This document shows positions 1-5,666 of a stretch of DNA of 15,698 nucleotides, one piece after another. The position numbers were made by a program, and so were the translations under genes. The notes beneath the pieces were generated by a model. It ran no database searches and was not told the origin of the DNA. It saw only the letters and a list, made by a program, of their open reading frames with translations. Each line of letters starts with the position of its first letter. The first letter of the stretch is position 1. Source of the stretch: Spirochaetia bacterium (GTDB lineage: Bacteria; Spirochaetota; Spirochaetia; Treponematales; Treponemataceae); the NCBI GenBank assembly GCA_900769985.1, contig CAAGIS010000139.1:1-15698 (forward strand). Direction: 5' to 3'.

Positions 1-32
1 ATGACAAGCATCGCTTTTTCATATTTCGTCAT
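1..32 (-). CDS. Start of a minus-strand gene running off the left edge (partial)
   Basis: Read on the minus strand, an ATG at 32-30 opens a frame MTKYEKAMLV that stays open to the window edge. An AAGGAG SD-like sequence (49-44) lies 11 nt upstream, slightly further than usual. An operator-like palindrome at 102-120 would lie in its promoter region. Too few codons are visible to assign a family, so this may be a real gene start or chance. The SD sits in one arm of a short inverted repeat (42-48 with 62-68). Confidence 0.4.
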   Translation of the reverse strand, partial: MTKYEKAMLV

Positions 33-41
33 ACTGCACCG

Positions 42-68
42 GTCTCCTTTTCACTAAGATTAGGAGAC
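42..68 (-). promoter_or_regulatory. Inverted repeat that would sequester the SD of the left-edge gene
   Basis: GTCTCCT at 42-48 and AGGAGAC at 62-68 are perfect 7-bp inverted repeats separated by 13 nt. In a minus-strand transcript the 5' arm (GUCUCCU) would pair with the AGGAGAC that contains the SD of the gene starting at 32. This is an SD/anti-SD hairpin typical of translational control. The pairing is seen; a regulatory role is inferred. Confidence 0.35.
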
Positions 69-101
69 AGCCCACCGTGTACGATGTTCCCTATGCATAA
101 A

Positions 102-120
102 AATGTACACTATACATTTA
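102..120. promoter_or_regulatory. Operator-like palindrome with TGTACACTA core
   Basis: The sequence AAATGTACACTATACATTT has 7-bp arms (AAATGTA / TACATTT) around a 5-bp centre. It shares the 9-mer TGTACACTA with the longer palindrome at 778-801 beside the XRE remnant. It lies about 70 bp upstream of the putative minus-strand start at 32. A repressor operator is the natural reading, but no binding evidence exists in the sequence. Confidence 0.4.
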
Positions 121-133
121 TGATTATCTGTAG

Positions 134-226
134 AACAATCCATCCGACTTCCTAAGTGACCTGTCTAATGAAGATATTGATGTAGGCGACCTTTCCGTTG
201 ATGATCTGGAATTTAAGGTAAAATAG
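134..226 (+). pseudogene. C-terminal scrap of an unidentified acidic protein
   Basis: An open frame with no start codon follows a TAG at 131-133 and ends with TAG at 224-226. It encodes an acidic tail that includes SNEDIDVGDLSVDDLEFKVK. The sense-like composition from about residue 158 onward suggests the 3' end of a gene whose 5' part is gone. The family is not recognised, and it could be a chance frame. Confidence 0.3.
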
Positions 227-230
227 CAGT

Positions 231-263
231 TTTTTTGAACTTTCTGATTTTGCTTTTATATTA
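231..263. repeat. Intergenic repeat box A, copy 1
   Basis: A T-rich stretch containing GAACTTTCTGATTTT and ending in TTTATATTA matches the box at 5161-5193, with about four differences including one indel. Both copies follow directly after the stop of a gene remnant. Box B (404-426 and 5200-5222) follows each copy. Confidence 0.55.
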
Positions 264-264
264 T

Positions 265-308
265 GGGTATCTCTAAAAACTCGCCTACGGCAATTTTTTA
301 GAGAACCC
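265..308. repeat. Hairpin repeat, CTCTAAAAA stem
   Basis: CTCTAAAAA (271-279) pairs perfectly with TTTTTAGAG (295-303), extended by GGGT (265-268) opposite ACCC (305-308). The loop contains GCCTACGGC, itself a small palindrome. It is related to the hairpin at 364-391 through the string CTCTAAAAACT. A terminator or mobile palindromic repeat is possible. Confidence 0.6.
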
Positions 309-313
309 GACGA

Positions 314-346
314 GTTTTAAGTCGTTAAAATATCACGACTTAAAAC
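314..346. repeat. Perfect 12-bp inverted repeat hairpin
   Basis: GTTTTAAGTCGT (314-325) is the exact reverse complement of ACGACTTAAAAC (335-346), with a 9-nt loop. It is the middle of three hairpins packed into 265-391. There is no long T-run after either arm, so it is not a classical terminator. Confidence 0.65.
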
Positions 347-363
347 ATCGCATTTTTAAAGTT

Positions 364-391
364 ACCTCTAAAAACTGAAGTTTTTAGAGGT
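364..391. repeat. Perfect 13-bp hairpin of the CTAAAAACTTCAGTTTT family
   Basis: ACCTCTAAAAACT (364-376) and AGTTTTTAGAGGT (379-391) are perfect complements with almost no loop. Its reverse strand reads CTAAAAACTTCAGTTTT, which is found exactly at 10609-10625 in the che intergenic region. This shows a dispersed repeat family within the window. Confidence 0.65.
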
Positions 392-403
392 TCCATTATT
401 AAA

Positions 404-426
404 GTCGGCAGCTTGACTGCCGCATT
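404..426. repeat. Intergenic repeat box B, copy 1 (CGGCAG/CTGCCG hairpin)
   Basis: The 23-mer begins GTCGGCAG and ends GACTGCCGCATT. It matches 5200-5222 at 21 of 23 positions, the two differences being in the 5-nt loop. The CGGCAG/CTGCCG stem could act as a terminator for the minus-strand XRE remnant, since the minus strand continues with ACTTTAAT. Confidence 0.6.
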
Positions 427-433
427 TTAGGCA

Positions 434-453
434 GGGGAAGGCTTTCCCCTCCT
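434..453. repeat. Palindromic repeat copy, GGAAGGCTTTCCCCTCCT
   Basis: GGGGAA (434-439) pairs with TTCCCC (444-449). The 18-mer at 436-453 recurs exactly at 3471-3488, downstream of the FGE-like gene. Exact recurrence of GC-rich intergenic DNA in an AT-rich setting marks a dispersed repeat. Confidence 0.6.
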
Positions 454-543
454 GGCTATGGAATAGTCGTAATTTTTGCAAAGCTGGCATACTCTAACTA
501 CATTGAGTGGGTGCTCGCAGTGGCGGTGAATTTGGCGGGGAGA

Positions 544-792
544 TTATTTTAACCGTCCAGCAATCAAATCTATCAGTTCTAGGTTTTCATCGGATAAATG
601 ATTTAATTTCGGAATCATATCCTGTAAATTCTGCTTAATCCCTTTTTGCTCTTCATTCTTACCAGTTATAAGGTATTCAATAGAGGTGTTTAACTGTTTT
701 GCGATTTTCAAAGCTTGCTCTGCATCGGGCAAACGGTCTTTTGTTATCCATGATTGCAAAGTATTGCAACTAAAAATTTTGCCTAGTGTACA
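544..792 (-). pseudogene. 5'-truncated XRE-family helix-turn-helix repressor
   Basis: On the minus strand the frame encodes a domain characteristic of phage-type XRE/CI repressors: a recognition-helix region (CNTLQSWITKDRLPDAEQ), then ALKIAKQLNTSIEYLITGK, then a polar tail ending in LIDLIAGRLK. About 25 residues that normally form the first helices are absent. The frame closes at a TAG (795-793) inside the palindrome at 778-801. The only available start is a TTG at 759, which would exclude part of the HTH. A truncated, probably non-functional regulator is the best reading; a short product from the TTG cannot be excluded. Such proteins normally dimerise on palindromic operators, and one abuts the break point. 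Confidence 0.7.
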
Positions 793-801
793 CTAGGCAA
801 A
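778..801. promoter_or_regulatory. Perfect 24-bp palindrome, likely operator
   Basis: TTTGCCTAGTGT (778-789) is followed immediately by its exact reverse complement (790-801), with centre CTAGTGTACACTAG. It lies directly upstream of the residual XRE coding sequence and shares TGTACACTA with the palindrome at 102-120. An XRE operator is likely by position; binding is inferred. Confidence 0.55.
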
Positions 802-870
802 GGTATTGAAAAAATACCTTTGCCGAAAATCCACTCGTTTGCTTCACAAACATCGTAGATTTTCGGCAAA
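798..870. promoter_or_regulatory. Overlapping hairpins in the leader of the FGE-like gene
   Basis: Two inverted repeats follow the 24-bp palindrome and share its TTTGCC/GGCAAA edges. CAAAGGTATT (798-807) pairs with AATACCTTTG (813-822). TTTGCCGAAAATC (819-831) pairs perfectly with GATTTTCGGCAAA (858-870). A 5-bp GTTTG/CAAAC stem (837-841 with 847-851) lies inside the second loop. Because 819-822 belongs to both stems, the structures are mutually exclusive. The last stem ends 10 nt before the GGAGG SD (881-885). An attenuator-like or protein-binding leader is possible. Confidence 0.45.
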
Positions 871-891
871 GATTAGATTCGGAGGATTTCT

Positions 892-3378
892 ATGAAAAAG
901 ACGATGCTGGCTGTGGCACTTATGATTGCCACTGGATTAGGTTTGTTTGCACAGAGTGCGGAATACGCCGCCCTTCTCAAAAAGGGGAAAGATTACGAGG
1001 CTAAAAAGCAGTATGCTTCCGCTCTCGGCACATATTGGGATGCGGTTGCTGCAGAGCCAACCGAAAAAGGCAAGGACGCGTACGATGCTTTCCTCAAACT
1101 TGAAGCGGTCATCAAGGACGGGAAGCCTGGATACGGCGACTTTGACGAATTCAGCATTTATGATAACTGGGTACTTTTGCTCAAGGACTGCGAGCGTTAT
1201 TTTACTGAAAATCCTGCACACGCTTTCTATTTAAGTGCTCCTCAAAAAGGCGATATAGACAGAACAACCCGAACTGCAACATATAAAGTTACAGTTACAA
1301 GTGGTTTCTCAGAAAAAGCTGTTAGAATCGTTAACAGCTTGGCAGACGGACTTAAAAAATCGCGTAAAAATGACTGGACAGATATTTCTGAAGAATGGCC
1401 TTTTGTTTCTGTTCTTGCTACTTCATTCAAGGAAGGTTCATATCTAAAAGATGGAATTGCAATTTTTTATCAAAACGGAGATGAAATAAAGATTTCTGGT
1501 ACAAAAAATGTTATGGGCGGAAAACAGATTGTTGCCGCTGCATTTGCAAATTCCGCCTGGGTATTGAGCGATTCAGATGTTGATGTGGCGAAAGCAACAA
1601 AAAAACTTACTGACACCGATAGATACATGTCAAAAGGCGATCGAATGAGCTACGAAATTCAGCAGAATTTTCTTGGAGCTTTCGCCGCAGTCGCAGCGCA
1701 GACAATGAATAATTTTTCACTTTATGACATAACTCTTGCAATTGTAGATGAAAACGGAAAAGAACTTATAAAAGGCTCAAGGCTTCTTTTGGACAACAAC
1801 CAGAAAGAATATACATTCTCAGGCGTAAGTCAGGACATAATGAAATTGATTGATAGCGGAAAGGCAAAAGTCGTTCCCACGGGATTGTTCCTCGAATACG
1901 GAAAGCCAGCAAAAAGCGGCATCACAAAAGACCGAACATGGATCAAACCGCTCCCCGAAATCAAATATGATGTAAAACAGGCTGCTTGGAGCCAGGAAAA
2001 CAATATAGATGTAATTACAAAATTCGAAAAAGACTCTCAGCAGGCAGCAGAAAATGCTAAATTGGCAGAAGCATTAAAGGAGTTCACAAATGATTTCGTA
2101 AAAATTGAAAAAAACACTTTTACAAATACAAACCTTATTTATTCTGGTAGGAATGGATATACCGAATTCAAGCGTGATGTAATTCTTTCAAGCTTCTTTA
2201 TTTCAAAGAATCCAATTTCTAAAGAAGTATATGAAAGCATTACAAGAATAAAACGAGAGCATAAGAATAGCAAAGGAACAGCCTGCATAAGCTGGTATGA
2301 AGCTGTACAGTTATGTAATAAACTCAGCGTTATGAACGGACTTACACCTTGTTACGCAATTGGTGGAAACACAGATGTTGATACATGGGAAAAGAAACCT
2401 AAAGAAAATGATGTTACATTCTGGAATTCAATCACATGCGATTTTTTTGCAAATGGTTACAGATTGCCTAGTCTTGGGGAATTAAAGTGCTTGGCACAAG
2501 CGGAAGACATTTTTAGTGTCAATTTTTCAAATGAAATTTCTGGTTATCTGTGTTGGGATAGAGAATCTGACTTAAAAGCAGAACAGGCAACAGAAACAGT
2601 TATAGACCCAATGACAAATATAACAAAAACATCAGCAAGAGAGGTACGGCTTTCATTATTGTGTAATGATAATGGACAAGGAAGTACAAGCCCTTATGCT
2701 GACAGGTCTGTTTATCTTGTTCGTTCTATTCCTGCAGAACGCATAACGGAAGAGCAAAAGGCAGAAATTTTCGCGGATATTGCAAAGAAAAAACAGGAAG
2801 CAGAGGACAAGGCAAAAGCCGAGGCACTTGCAGCACAAAAACAAAAAGCCGTTGACTATGCTAATGACCTTGTTGTGGCTTACGAAAAATCAATGATCAC
2901 AAAAACTGTTGTTCCACAGGAAATCTTTGAATTTATCATGGGCTATAACCCAAGCGAAAAACAAGGAGGTCGCTATGCGACTACGAATGTCAACTTTTAC
3001 GAGATAATGGTCTTCTGCAATAAAATGAGCGAACTTTTAGAACTTACACCCGTGTATTCGATAAAAGGTTCAACAGACATAAGCTCATGGGGCGAGATTC
3101 CAACTTCAATCAACGCTGACTGGGATAAATACAAATACAACAAAAAGGCTAACGGATTCAAACTGTCTGATATAGCTATCAGAAGTGATGCAAATTATAT
3201 AGACGAAGTTGACAGGACAGGATTGACAAAAAAACTTGGAATTCACCTTTCCCCAACTGAGCAGGAGGTATTTATGCATAAGACAATATCCATTCTTACT
3301 TCGCAAGACATTCCCAAAAAACTAGGAAATGACGAGAAATCTAAAAAATATTCTTTTCGCATAATGAGGAATAAATAA
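892..3378 (+). CDS. Secreted protein with two FGE/SUMF1-like modules
   Basis: The 828-residue product starts with a signal peptide (residues 1-20, Lys-Lys then a hydrophobic core ending LFA) and a short TPR-like N-terminal segment (about 22-60). A first FGE-sulfatase-type module spans about 400-613, with SWYEAVQLCNKLS near 475 and GYRLPSLGEL. A Lys/Glu/Ala-rich coiled coil (about 617-657) leads to a second, more degenerate module (about 660-828) with FYEIMVFCNKMSE near 709 and a terminal FRIMRN. The modules share CNK-S and LTP-Y-I-G-TD---W patterns, pointing to internal duplication. Neither shows the RGGSW core of catalytic FGE, so a binding or structural role in the periplasm or at the surface is more likely than formylglycine formation. 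The ATG is fixed by GGAGG 6 nt upstream and by the signal peptide. A terminator follows. The first ~110 codons are visibly more GC-rich than the rest. Confidence 0.8.
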   Translation: MKKTMLAVALMIATGLGLFAQSAEYAALLKKGKDYEAKKQYASALGTYWDAVAAEPTEKGKDAYDAFLKLEAVIKDGKPGYGDFDEFSIYDNWVLLLKDCERYFTENPAHAFYLSAPQKGDIDRTTRTATYKVTVTSGFSEKAVRIVNSLADGLKKSRKNDWTDISEEWPFVSVLATSFKEGSYLKDGIAIFYQNGDEIKISGTKNVMGGKQIVAAAFANSAWVLSDSDVDVAKATKKLTDTDRYMSKGDRMSYEIQQNFLGAFAAVAAQTMNNFSLYDITLAIVDENGKELIKGSRLLLDNNQKEYTFSGVSQDIMKLIDSGKAKVVPTGLFLEYGKPAKSGITKDRTWIKPLPEIKYDVKQAAWSQENNIDVITKFEKDSQQAAENAKLAEALKEFTNDFVKIEKNTFTNTNLIYSGRNGYTEFKRDVILSSFFISKNPISKEVYESITRIKREHKNSKGTACISWYEAVQLCNKLSVMNGLTPCYAIGGNTDVDTWEKKPKENDVTFWNSITCDFFANGYRLPSLGELKCLAQAEDIFSVNFSNEISGYLCWDRESDLKAEQATETVIDPMTNITKTSAREVRLSLLCNDNGQGSTSPYADRSVYLVRSIPAERITEEQKAEIFADIAKKKQEAEDKAKAEALAAQKQKAVDYANDLVVAYEKSMITKTVVPQEIFEFIMGYNPSEKQGGRYATTNVNFYEIMVFCNKMSELLELTPVYSIKGSTDISSWGEIPTSINADWDKYKYNKKANGFKLSDIAIRSDANYIDEVDRTGLTKKLGIHLSPTEQEVFMHKTISILTSQDIPKKLGNDEKSKKYSFRIMRNK

Positions 3379-3390
3379 GTTTTCATTTTT

Positions 3391-3420
3391 CCCCACACCG
3401 TAGCAATGTACGGTGCGGGG
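3391..3420 (+). terminator. Terminator-like hairpin after the FGE-like gene
   Basis: CCCCACACCGTA (3391-3402) pairs with TACGGTGCGGGG (3409-3420) with one A-C mismatch and a 6-nt loop, 12 nt after the stop codon. No T-run follows, so it may be a palindromic repeat rather than a strict intrinsic terminator. Confidence 0.5.
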
Positions 3421-3490
3421 TGTCCCGCTAGAAGGGGTAGCGTAAGACTGCGAAGCGGGCTGGAGCGAGAGGAAGGCTTTCCCCTCCTTT
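3421..3490. repeat. GC-rich intergenic repeat unit
   Basis: CCCGCT (3424-3429) and AGCGGG (3454-3459) form a stem. Downstream, 3471-3488 is an exact 18-bp copy of 436-453. The block is far more GC-rich than its surroundings and carries no convincing reading frame. It looks like a dispersed palindromic element. Confidence 0.55.
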
Positions 3491-3798
3491 ATCTTTTTCC
3501 CTCAAATCCGCGTTCCGGTTTCCGGCGTGGAAAATGCTAATTATTATTCAACATATAACTGTGCAGATACTTCGAAGATTCTGATGATGAAGAATTTAAA
3601 AGGTTGATTTAATAAGTGATACGAAAGATAAAATACATTGTAGGAAATTTCTCGAAGGAAAAGGCTGCAGAAAATATACTTTCTACAGAGTTCGTTATCT
3701 TGAATATGGAGCCTTACAAAGGAAGAGATTGTTATTATCGAAGGCAGATAAGTTCGAATCAACAAACTAATGCACTTGAGTAAACCTAAAAAATATGC
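3491..3798. other. Non-coding or decayed stretch
   Basis: No convincing gene is visible. The longest plus-strand frame with a start (GTG 3616 to TAA 3781-3783, 55 codons) has no SD and no recognisable motif; it and a neighbouring frame may be decayed coding DNA. A minus-strand open frame over 3544-3960 is rejected because it lies antisense to the ATPase remnant. Confidence 0.4.
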
Positions 3799-3848
3799 TA
3801 TTTTACTCCGAAAATACGTGGTAAAACACAAATTTTCGGAGTAAAATA
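3799..3848. promoter_or_regulatory. Perfect 17-bp inverted repeat before the DUF4143-type ATPase remnant
   Basis: TATTTTACTCCGAAAAT (3799-3815) is the exact reverse complement of 3832-3848, with a 16-nt spacer. It ends 2 nt before the first recognisable ATPase codon (3851). The length and perfection suggest selected function, such as an operator or autoregulatory RNA hairpin. It has outlived the gene's coding capacity. Confidence 0.5.
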
Positions 3849-3850
3849 TA

Positions 3851-4243
3851 ATAATCCAACGAAAAAAATACCTTGATATGCTGATTTCAGGAGAAGGAAA
3901 TAATCTTGTAAAAATTGTTACAGGTGTTCGGTGATGTGGAAAATCTTTTCTTCTTTTCAAACTTTTTCGTAATTATCTGACCGAAAAAGGCGTTGATGAA
4001 CAACATATCATAGAACTCTCTCTTGATGACCTTCGCAACAAAAAACTCCGCAATCCTGAAACTTTGCTGGAATATATTGATTCACGTCTTCTGAATGACA
4101 AAAAAACGACATTCATAATTCTTGACGAAGTTCAGTTGGTACAGGATTTTGTTGAGGTGCTTTTAAGTCTCCTGCATACGCCTTTTGTTGATGTGTATGT
4201 TTCTGGAAGCAATTCAAAGTTTCTGTCAAAGGATGTTGTTACA
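3851..4243 (+). pseudogene. AAA_14/DUF4143-type ATPase, N-terminal fragment with stop in Walker A
   Basis: The frame begins IIQRKKYLDMLISGEG, with ATA (3851) where an initiating ATG is expected. It continues to the P-loop VTGVR-stop-CGKSFLLFKLF: a TGA at 3932-3934 replaces what is usually an arginine in GVRRCGKS. The frame then continues through HIIELSLDDLRN, the Walker B segment TTFIILDEVQ, and VYVSGSNSKFLSKDVVT, all characteristic of the AAA_14 (DUF4143-associated) ATPases. The sequence stops matching at about 4243, so the C-terminal half including DUF4143 is missing. Three defects (start, nonsense codon, truncation) make it a pseudogene. A TTG-initiated shorter product from 4064 would lack Walker A and is unlikely to function. 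Confidence 0.8.
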
Positions 4244-4882
4244 GTGTACAGAAAAATGGCCGCTGACGGATTGAACTTCAAGGTAGCCTGGTATTCTAAT
4301 AACTGGGGAGAAATTGGTAGAGGAAGAGGTGAAGCCAAAAATGGAAAATTCTGGCATTGTATGGATTTCCAGGCAACCTATGATGATATAACTGCCAATG
4401 ACGATGAATTTGATATTGGTTTCTATGGAAATTATGTATGCCATATAGATGAATATGGCAACCGATGTGAAAATGATACGACACGTGTCATCGTATATGG
4501 CGATAAGAGTTCAAAAGTAGACATATTAGCCCTTCCTGTAAAGCAGATTCTTGAAAAGAAAATTTCGGATTTAGATTGGGGTGGAAATATTTGGAAATTC
4601 CCAGACTATTATTCGACACATGATAGAGAAGAAGATATGGAGATGGACGAATACAATGAATATCTTCGAGCCAGCGCATTTGAAATAGATGGAATTCCTG
4701 CCGTTTATCTCTTAGATAAAAATGGAAACAAAATTCTTTCTGTAAAAGATTTTGACCATTCAGTACCTGATGAGGACGGGAATATATACTATCCTGTCAG
4801 ACACGATGAGCTGGTAAATGATAACTTCTGTACTCTTACACCAGAAGCAGAAGCCAAATGGCGTAAAAAGCTGGGACTGTAA
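4244..4882 (+). pseudogene. Tail of an unidentified protein fused in frame to the ATPase remnant
   Basis: From 4244 the same frame encodes an unrelated acidic, aromatic-rich sequence. It includes FKVAWYSNNWGEIGRG, FDIGFYGNYVCHIDEYGN, EIDGIPAVYLLDKNGN and the basic end AEAKWRKKLGL. No family is recognised. The GIPAVYLLDKNGN segment is the kind of beta-hairpin seen in many folds and does not fix a function. An internal ATG at 4256 would give 208 residues but has no good SD, so this is probably the 3' part of a gene joined to the ATPase by deletion or recombination. Expression of the chimaera as a separate short protein remains possible. Confidence 0.55.
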
Positions 4883-4884
4883 CA

Positions 4885-5158
4885 GTGGCTCTGAAATTGA
4901 TTTCCCGCCAGCTGATTCTGGTTACGCCTCAGCTGGCACAAGCCTGGCTCAATGATAATGCTCATAACCGCACAATGAATGAAGAACGAATTACTGAGCT
5001 TTGCAAAAAAATAGAAGCCGGAGAATGGAATGAAAAAGGAAAATCCTATAGAAGTCACCGATACCGGTCATCTTATAAACGGCCAGCACCGCCTTACTGC
5101 GATTATTCAAACCTCAACTGCAGTAAAAATGCGTGTTGTGTGTTATAAAAAGTTTTGA
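4885..5158 (+). pseudogene. Frameshifted ParB-fold protein remnant (GQHR motif)
   Basis: The frame from GTG 4885 reads ITPQLAQAW-like sequence (VTPQLAQAWLNDNAHNRTMN), then EERITELCKKIEAGEWN. This is the N-terminal half of a ParB/sulfiredoxin-fold protein of the kind common in phages and mobile DNA. Around 5045 the meaning jumps to the +1 frame, where 5051-5155 encodes EVTDTGHLINGQHRLTAI and VKMRVV, ending at TGA 5156-5158. The GQHR motif is the nucleotide-contacting signature of the family. Normal members continue well past this point, so the gene is both frameshifted and truncated. It begins 2 nt after the preceding stop, without an SD. Confidence 0.7.
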
Positions 5159-5160
5159 TT

Positions 5161-5193
5161 TTTCTGAACTTTCCGATTTTTCTTTTTATATTA
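5161..5193. repeat. Intergenic repeat box A, copy 2
   Basis: This T-rich box ends in TTTATATTA and corresponds to 231-263. It starts 3 nt after the end of the ParB-fold remnant, just as copy 1 starts 5 nt after a gene scrap. Only 6 nt separate it from box B, compared with about 140 nt in copy 1. Confidence 0.55.
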
Positions 5194-5199
5194 ATAATT

Positions 5200-5222
5200 G
5201 TCGGCAGCACGACTGCCGCATT
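5200..5222. repeat. Intergenic repeat box B, copy 2
   Basis: CGGCAG (5202-5207) and CTGCCG (5213-5218) form a hairpin with a 5-nt loop, matching 404-426 at 21 of 23 positions. No T-run follows directly. The rest of the gap up to 5419 contains a GC-rich patch (5255-5295) but no gene that I can support. Confidence 0.55.
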
Positions 5223-5419
5223 GATCTGGTTGGGACGAAAGTTCTGACCGGTGGTTTCGGGCTCGGCAGCTGCCCAAGGAGCGGGAGCTGCTATTTTGTA
5301 GTTCAATATTATAAACAATTTTGTATATTTTACTTATCAAACCGCCTTTTATGACTTATATTGACCGCGATATAAAAACAATTGGTAAGCATGTTAACAA
5401 TGCTAAGGAGAAATCTAAA

Positions 5420-5611
5420 ATGACTGAGAGTGAAAACATTATTACAGTAAGCTGCCCTGAATGCGAAAATCATTTTTCGTTCAGCAGAAATGTGCTTGAT
5501 TTTGACGGTGAAAAGGGCGTAATCCGATTTTCCTGTACAGGATGCGGGAACACGGTGAGGATTTGTTATACAGGTCGAGAAAAGGAAATCCTGGTTCAGA
5601 TTTTGGAGTAA
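5420..5611 (+). CDS. Small zinc-ribbon protein
   Basis: This 63-residue protein has two CxxC knuckles, CPEC (12-15) and CTGC (39-42), separated by a beta-rich stretch (HFSFSRNVLDFDGEKG). That is the layout of a zinc ribbon of the type that reads MJ0042-like or rubredoxin-like folds. The ATG at 5420 is chosen because AAGGAG (5405-5410) sits 9 nt upstream; earlier in-frame starts at 5321 and 5351 lack an SD. A 5-bp hairpin (AGCAT 5388-5392, ATGCT 5400-5404) lies next to the SD. It heads a run of three same-strand genes and may bind nucleic acid or a partner protein; the function is unknown. Confidence 0.75.
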   Translation: MTESENIITVSCPECENHFSFSRNVLDFDGEKGVIRFSCTGCGNTVRICYTGREKEILVQILE

Positions 5612-5666
5612 TTTTTAGCTTTGCTATTCAATAATGACTGCTGGCGGTCTTACACAGGGGGAATCT

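Noticed and set aside
231..426. Integron attC site or CRISPR array
   Set aside because: The hairpins differ from one another, there are no regular spacers, and no convincing core sites or integrase gene are visible.
3616..3783. GTG-initiated frame of 55 codons
   Set aside because: No SD, no recognisable family and surrounded by decayed DNA; kept only as a note in the non-coding stretch.
3932..3934. TGA in the Walker A motif as selenocysteine or recoded codon
   Set aside because: The position is normally arginine, other genes in the window use TGA as a stop, and the gene also lacks a start and its C-terminus.
3544..3960. Minus-strand open frame of 138 codons
   Set aside because: It lies antisense to the ATPase remnant and the inverted repeat, has a low-complexity hydrophobic/aromatic composition and no SD. 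The plus strand explains the same DNA better.
5133..5354. Plus-strand open frame of 73 codons across the repeat boxes
   Set aside because: It runs through the repeat hairpins and the end of the ParB-fold remnant, has no SD and no motif.
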